Below are positions 60,212 through 64,000 of a stretch of 64,000 bases of DNA, in pieces; the first letter of the stretch is position 1; the number at the start of each line of letters is the position of its first letter. The translations under genes and the position numbers were made by a program. Under the pieces are notes generated by a model. The model saw only the letters and a program-made list of their open reading frames with translations, did not search any database and had not been told where the DNA came from. The DNA is from CAWKPF01 sp963851415 (GTDB lineage: Bacteria; Acidobacteriota; Thermoanaerobaculia; Multivoradales; Multivoraceae): the NCBI GenBank assembly GCA_963851415.1, contig CAWKPF010000002.1, positions 310,001 through 374,000 on the forward strand, read 5' to 3'.

Positions 60212-61626
60212 GGCGTCCCTCCCGGCCTGCGCCCGATCCAGGTGAAGATGGCCAGAGGCACCAGTGTTGCAGCGAGATAGAAGGCTGCCCACACCGGGCT
60301 GGGCTGGTATCCGGCCTGCCGAACGCTCTCCCACGGCACGCCCACGTTCGGTCGGGTGCGCATCCACGGTGACGGGTCCTGGGCATCTCCGATCCGCAGG
60401 ATGGGGAGCGCGTCTTCTGCGGCCTTCAGAACCTCGGCGGCCGGACTGAGCAGGTAGAAGCGAACTTCGGGGACGTCGCTCTCGAGCACCTGGAAGACGT
60501 TCTGGATACTGAAGGGCAGATCCCCGATGCCGTCTCGATCCAGGTCGTACCCCCGATAGGTGCTCCAGTGGTTGCCCCCCCGCTCGTCTTGCCACCGTGT
60601 CTCGAGATCGCTCACGTCGAGCAAGAGATCCGTGAGATTGCCGAGGAAGTTGTTCCCCGAGAAGCGGTTCGCATCGCAACCCCCGTTGAGCTGAATCGCC
60701 AGGTCGTTATCGGCGATGTCGTTCGCCTCGAAGAGGCTCGCGTCGGTGTTGTTCATGAAGATGCCGCGGCTGTTGTCGAGGATCAGGTTCTCCTGAGAAG
60801 TCACCTCGCTCACGGACTGAAGGAGAATTCCATAGGCGCGGAAGCCACGGCACCGGGCGAATGTGTTGCGTCGGAAGGTGATGCGCTCCGAGTACATCAA
60901 TGCCGCTCCCGCGACGTTGCGCTCGAACAGGTTCTCGGTGAAGGAGTTGTCGTTCGAGTACATGTAGTGCAGACCGTAGCGCACGTCGTGGATGTGATTA
61001 CCCCGGATCTCGGTCTGGTTCGCAAAGGAAAAGTAGATTCCGTCGCGGACATGGAAGATCTCGTTGTCCGCCACGAGGTTCCGCTGCGAGTTCCAGAGGT
61101 GGATGCCGTTGCCGCGATCCGACTCGATGAGGTCGAATCGTCCCTCCACCCGATTGCCCAGGATCTGTGCGCCGCTGGCGCCCTTGACGTAGATGCCGTG
61201 GAGCGCCTCGCGGATCGTGCTCTGACGCACTGTCACGTCGTCGGCCTCCACCAGAACGCAGGCCATGTCTTTGGTGAGGCTGGTCCCGGACTCGGCGATC
61301 TCGAGACCTTCGAGTACCGTGCCGGGAGCGGTGACGTGAACGACCGTGCCCTCGTAGCCGCCCAGAATCCGTGCATCACCGTTGCCGACGAGGGCGACCG
61401 GGACGTCGATGACGAGGCGCTCGTGGTAATCACCGGGAGCGAGACGGATCGTGTCACCGGGCTGCGCTCGACGCAGCACCGCGGAGATGGACTCCGAGGC
61501 AGCGACCTCGTGCACCTCGGCACCGGCCGCGGCGGCGAGCACGCAGGCGGCGAGCGCCGCGAAGGCGAACCTTTCCGCACGGACGGCGATCAGCGTCCGA
61601 ACGGCCAAGGACACATGGGGGACCAC
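60208..61626 (-). CDS. nosD: Nitrous oxide reductase maturation protein NosD
   Basis: About 472 residues. Periplasmic right-handed beta-helix (CASH domain) protein that binds NosDFY and helps assemble CuZ. It shows AQPGDTIRLAPGDYHERLVIDVPVALVGNGDARILGG at the N-terminus, coils such as NGIHLWNSQRNLVADNEIFHVRDGIYFSFAN, YGLHYMYSNDNSFTENLFERN and IQLNGGCDANRFSGNNFLGN, then GGNHWSTYRGYDLDRDGIGDLPF, the NosD hallmark. A final TM helix (WAAFYLAATLVPLAIFTW) is present. The start is uncertain: a GTG at 61626 gives a workable signal peptide (RFAFAALAACVLAAAAGA); the ATG at 61686 is an alternative. Confidence 0.9.
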   Translation of the reverse strand: MVPHVSLAVRTLIAVRAERFAFAALAACVLAAAAGAEVHEVAASESISAVLRRAQPGDTIRLAPGDYHERLVIDVPVALVGNGDARILGGYEGTVVHVTAPGTVLEGLEIAESGTSLTKDMACVLVEADDVTVRQSTIREALHGIYVKGASGAQILGNRVEGRFDLIESDRGNGIHLWNSQRNLVADNEIFHVRDGIYFSFANQTEIRGNHIHDVRYGLHYMYSNDNSFTENLFERNVAGAALMYSERITFRRNTFARCRGFRAYGILLQSVSEVTSQENLILDNSRGIFMNNTDASLFEANDIADNDLAIQLNGGCDANRFSGNNFLGNLTDLLLDVSDLETRWQDERGGNHWSTYRGYDLDRDGIGDLPFSIQNVFQVLESDVPEVRFYLLSPAAEVLKAAEDALPILRIGDAQDPSPWMRTRPNVGVPWESVRQAGYQPSPVWAAFYLAATLVPLAIFTWIGRRPGGTP

Positions 61627-61712
61627 GTCGATCTCTCTCGCTATCTGGCCGGCGCAAGCCGGGCCTGCAGTCGTGCCCCAGGCCATTCGGCGCCGGACCG
61701 CGAATAGTGAAT

Positions 61713-62216
61713 TCAGCCCGACATTCTCGCCAGTTCGGCGTTCAACATGCTCTGGGTCCGGACACCTGCCACGCCGGTCTTGACCAGGAGCTGCCAGACC
61801 TCCTCCAGGTCGAGGAAGAGCTGGCGATCGTACTCGCCCGCCTCCATGCGCGCCTGGCACGAAGCGTAGAGCTCCTGTGCCATCGTCAGCTGGGTCTGGG
61901 TGTCGACCCACTCCTCCTCGAGCGTGGCGCTGAACCGGTCGCCGTACTCCTCGAACCCCTTCGTGATGTAAGCGGCCACCGGGTTGATGACGTTCGTCAC
62001 CTCGATGACCTCGATGTTCTTGTTGTGGGCCTTCCCCTGCCAATCGCTGTCGGACGAGAGCTCCACTCGCTCGGGCACCTCCAGAGGTTTCGGTGGCGTC
62101 ACGTCGAGCTGGATACCGGCCGCCGGCTCCGCCGCAGCCTCTTCCGTGCCATCCTCCGCCGGCGCGCAGCCGATTGGGACGCTGGCCAGCAGGACCAAGA
62201 TGATCAACCTCTTCAC
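61713..62216 (-). CDS. Nos-cluster lipoprotein, unknown function
   Basis: 167 residues. Signal peptide with lipobox (MKRLIILVLLASVPIGCAPA), then an acidic Ala/Glu linker and a helical domain (NVINPVAAYITKGFEEYGDRF, EEWVDTQTQLTMAQELYASCQARMEAGEYDRQLFLDLEEVW). One Cys besides the lipid Cys. No family recognised. Between the membrane protein and nosD on the same strand, so a part in N2O reductase assembly or electron supply is likely from position alone. Confidence 0.75.
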   Translation of the reverse strand: MKRLIILVLLASVPIGCAPAEDGTEEAAAEPAAGIQLDVTPPKPLEVPERVELSSDSDWQGKAHNKNIEVIEVTNVINPVAAYITKGFEEYGDRFSATLEEEWVDTQTQLTMAQELYASCQARMEAGEYDRQLFLDLEEVWQLLVKTGVAGVRTQSMLNAELARMSG

Positions 62217-62249
62217 GTCTATCTCCTCTCCATCTCCGCAATGATGCGG

Positions 62250-62888
62250 TCAAACGTTGCCTTCGACACTCCAGCCACCCGATCGCCAGGTGAGCCACAG
62301 CGCGGTGACCAGAAGCAATCCGTAGCCGAGAAACAGATAAGCGCCCCACGTCGGGTAGGACCACACGTCGAACTGGCCGACGAGCTTGTAACCGAAGATG
62401 GGGGGCATGAACGGCTCGACCTGGACCGAGGCCTTCGGATCTAGATTCTCGCCGTAGTACCCCAGCCGATACCAGAAGCTCCACAACGAGAACACTCCGA
62501 AGTACCCCGACAGTACGAGAAGGTCCGCCAGCGAGCGCAAGTCTCCGATCGCCGCGACCCTGAGCGTGAAGACGACGATCAGGCCGATGACCAGCGGCAT
62601 CCACTTCAGCTCGTTGAAGTCAGCGGGCTGCAGCTCTGCCATGCCGATGTAGTGATTCAGGACGTTGATCTCGGTGAGATCGTTGCCGTCGTCGCCTCCG
62701 ATGAGGTCGTGGCTGTAGATCCAGAGGTCGAGACCCTCCGGGTACTGCTGGGCCACGAAGGTCATGTGCCAGAGGGGCACGAAGAGGCTGATCGTCACGA
62801 GCACTGACGCGATCAGCACCAGTACCCGACTGAAAGGCGTCAGCAGCCAGTCCAGGGCTTTCAGGAATCGCCTGTAGAAATCAGCCAT
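62250..62888 (-). CDS. Nos-cluster integral membrane protein
   Basis: 212 residues with about five helices (FSRVLVLIASVLVTISLFVPLW, MPLVIGLIVVFTLRVAAIG, LADLLVLSGYFGVFSLWSFWY, AYLFLGYGLLLVTALWLTW). A periplasmic loop contains YPEGLDLWIYSHD and LNHYIGM, features I associate with membrane proteins found beside copper-enzyme and N2O-reductase genes. His/Met residues on the outside could handle copper (inference). Follows nosZ after 72 bases; ATG at the start of the run MADFYRRFLKALDW. Confidence 0.78.
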   Translation of the reverse strand: MADFYRRFLKALDWLLTPFSRVLVLIASVLVTISLFVPLWHMTFVAQQYPEGLDLWIYSHDLIGGDDGNDLTEINVLNHYIGMAELQPADFNELKWMPLVIGLIVVFTLRVAAIGDLRSLADLLVLSGYFGVFSLWSFWYRLGYYGENLDPKASVQVEPFMPPIFGYKLVGQFDVWSYPTWGAYLFLGYGLLLVTALWLTWRSGGWSVEGNV

Positions 62889-62960
62889 GCTTGTCCTCGT
62901 TTCGGTTCCGGGCCGAGCCGACCCGCACGAGAGCGAGTCGGCACGGTGGGCCCTATCTGA

Positions 62961-64000
62961 CTACTTGACGAGCATGTATCCCTGCATCTCTTGGTGCAGG
63001 GCGCTACAGAAGTTGGTGCAGTAGAAGGCGAACACGCCGCTCTTGTCGGCCGTGAAGGTGACGCTCTTGGTCTCGCCGGGATCGATCACCAGGTTGATGT
63101 CGTAGTCGTTGATGGCCAGGCCGTGGAGCTCGTCCCGGGTCTGCTCGATGTTGGTCACATGGATCGTGACGTTGTCGCCCTGGTTGATGCGAATCACATC
63201 GGGGGCGAAATACGAGCGCACCGACAGCATCCAGATCTCGACGTTGTTGCCATTGCGCTCCACGCGGGCCTCTTCGGGGGTCCAGATGGCGTTGGGGTTC
63301 TTGGGCCAGTAGGGGTCGTCCTTCTTGTAGACCTCGACCGGATCCAGCTTGTCGGCTTTGATCATCACCGAGTAGTGAGGTTCGGGCTCGGTGAAGGCGT
63401 CGTAGAGCAGCTTCATCTTGTCGCCGGAGATGTCGATCAGCTGCGCCGATTCGGGAATCGACGGGCCCACGCTGATGTGCCGCCCCTTGGACAGCTTGTT
63501 GAGGGCCACGAGGTAGTTCCCGTCCGGGTTGACTGAGTCGCCCTCGGCCGAGACCAGGTGGCCGATGTTGTAGGCCACGGGGAGCTTGTCGAGGACGTAC
63601 TGTTCCATGTTGTCGGGATCGTCGTAGGGCGGCAGCTTCCACTTGGCCACAGCGCTCTCGACGAACAGCGAGGTGTAGGCGTTGCCGCGGCCGTCGAACT
63701 GGGTGTGGAGCGGTCCCAGGCCCACCGGGACCTCGGCCTCACGGACCGAGTTGTAGGTGAGGACCGGAATGCCGTCGATCGTTTCCTCGAAGTCCTTGTC
63801 GGCGATGGCCTTGCGGATCTTGTCGATGTTGAAGACGGTAGTGGTCGGCGAGAGCTTGCCGGAGCCGATGATCCACTGCCCGTCCGGGCTCACGTCGACC
63901 CCATGGGGCGACTTGGCCAGCGGCATGAACCAGGCGATGTCCGCGACGTTGCGCGGGTCGAGCACCGGGGCTCCATCGATGGTCCTGGCCTGACCACCGT
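62961..64000 (-). CDS. nosZ: Nitrous oxide reductase (5' end outside window)
   Basis: The frame is open to the right edge (about 346 residues plus stop visible), so the N-terminus and most of the CuZ propeller are missing. Visible: the C-terminal part of the seven-bladed propeller (VADIAWFMPLAKSPHGVDVSPDGQWIIGSGK, GPLHTQFDGRGNAYTSLFVESAVAKW, GHLVSAEGDSVNPDGNYLVALNK) and the cupredoxin domain with the CuA site CTNFCSALHQEM (two Cys, His, Met ligands). NosZ reduces N2O to N2 in the periplasm. Because there is no nosR in the part seen, and nosD, nosF, nosL and nosY follow downstream, a clade II type enzyme is plausible; the signal peptide that would settle this lies outside. Confidence 0.95.
   Translation of the reverse strand, partial: GGQARTIDGAPVLDPRNVADIAWFMPLAKSPHGVDVSPDGQWIIGSGKLSPTTTVFNIDKIRKAIADKDFEETIDGIPVLTYNSVREAEVPVGLGPLHTQFDGRGNAYTSLFVESAVAKWKLPPYDDPDNMEQYVLDKLPVAYNIGHLVSAEGDSVNPDGNYLVALNKLSKGRHISVGPSIPESAQLIDISGDKMKLLYDAFTEPEPHYSVMIKADKLDPVEVYKKDDPYWPKNPNAIWTPEEARVERNGNNVEIWMLSVRSYFAPDVIRINQGDNVTIHVTNIEQTRDELHGLAINDYDINLVIDPGETKSVTFTADKSGVFAFYCTNFCSALHQEMQGYMLVK

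Noticed and set aside
57679..64000. Reading the nos region as a horizontally acquired island
   Set aside because: Composition, codon use and start-codon overlaps look like the rest of the window, and no mobile-element genes flank the visible part.

Overview
This 64 kb window is GC-rich, gene-dense bacterial chromosome. The gene content points to an Acidobacteriota member, possibly of the Thermoanaerobaculia type. This is inferred from two orphan MacB/FtsX-like permeases of the acidobacterial duplicated type, several Hanks-type Ser/Thr kinases, secreted proteins with a FESGD-type motif, GTG/TTG starts with overlapping stop/start codons, and a nos cluster without nosR. No rRNA, tRNA, CRISPR array, insertion sequence or prophage was seen.

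Left part (1-14.5 kb): three Ser/Thr kinases. One is a zinc ribbon-kinase-nSTAND1-WD40 protein cut by the left edge, one has altered HRD and DFG motifs, and one carries eight zinc-knuckle-like pairs. Between them lie a secreted protein with acidic D/N/G repeats, a sigma-54 activator with a Cys-rich sensor, a secreted beta-helix protein behind a clear extended -10 promoter, a damaged PQQ-propeller/esterase locus and a secreted glycoside-hydrolase-like protein.

Central part (14.5-29.9 kb): a same-strand, largely translationally coupled block. It encodes an ABC ATPase, an ABC-2 permease with a large degenerate M1-peptidase-like domain, a second small permease, an RND adaptor lipoprotein, a full RND pump, a 1372-residue fusion of a degenerate RND permease to a complete ABC ATPase, and a DUF255 thioredoxin-fold protein carrying a DsbD-alpha-like domain. 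The fusion has lost the TM4 proton-relay Asp (Gly404, where the neighbouring pump has Asp394) and ends in an ABC domain whose tail motif matches the stand-alone ATPase. It is the most unusual system in the window and may be an RND-shaped machine coupled to ATP hydrolysis.

Right-centre (29.9-57.2 kb): an unrecognised 916-residue secreted protein, two orphan permeases, an exported isoaspartyl methyltransferase coupled to an amino-acid transporter, an ArsR-SRPBCC pair with an operator in an apparently leaderless promoter, folate genes (folP-folB fusion plus folK), a receiver protein, YtoQ, a large metzincin with Hydin-like repeats, a ChvI/ChvG-like two-component pair, a cupin/LLM oxidoreductase pair, chrA, a bactofilin-like membrane protein, chorismate mutase and a ThDP enzyme.

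Right end (57.7-64 kb): nitrous-oxide reductase cluster on the minus strand, in order nosZ (5' end outside the window), membrane protein, lipoprotein, nosD, nosF, nosL, nosY. NosL carries an extra cupredoxin-like C-terminal region.
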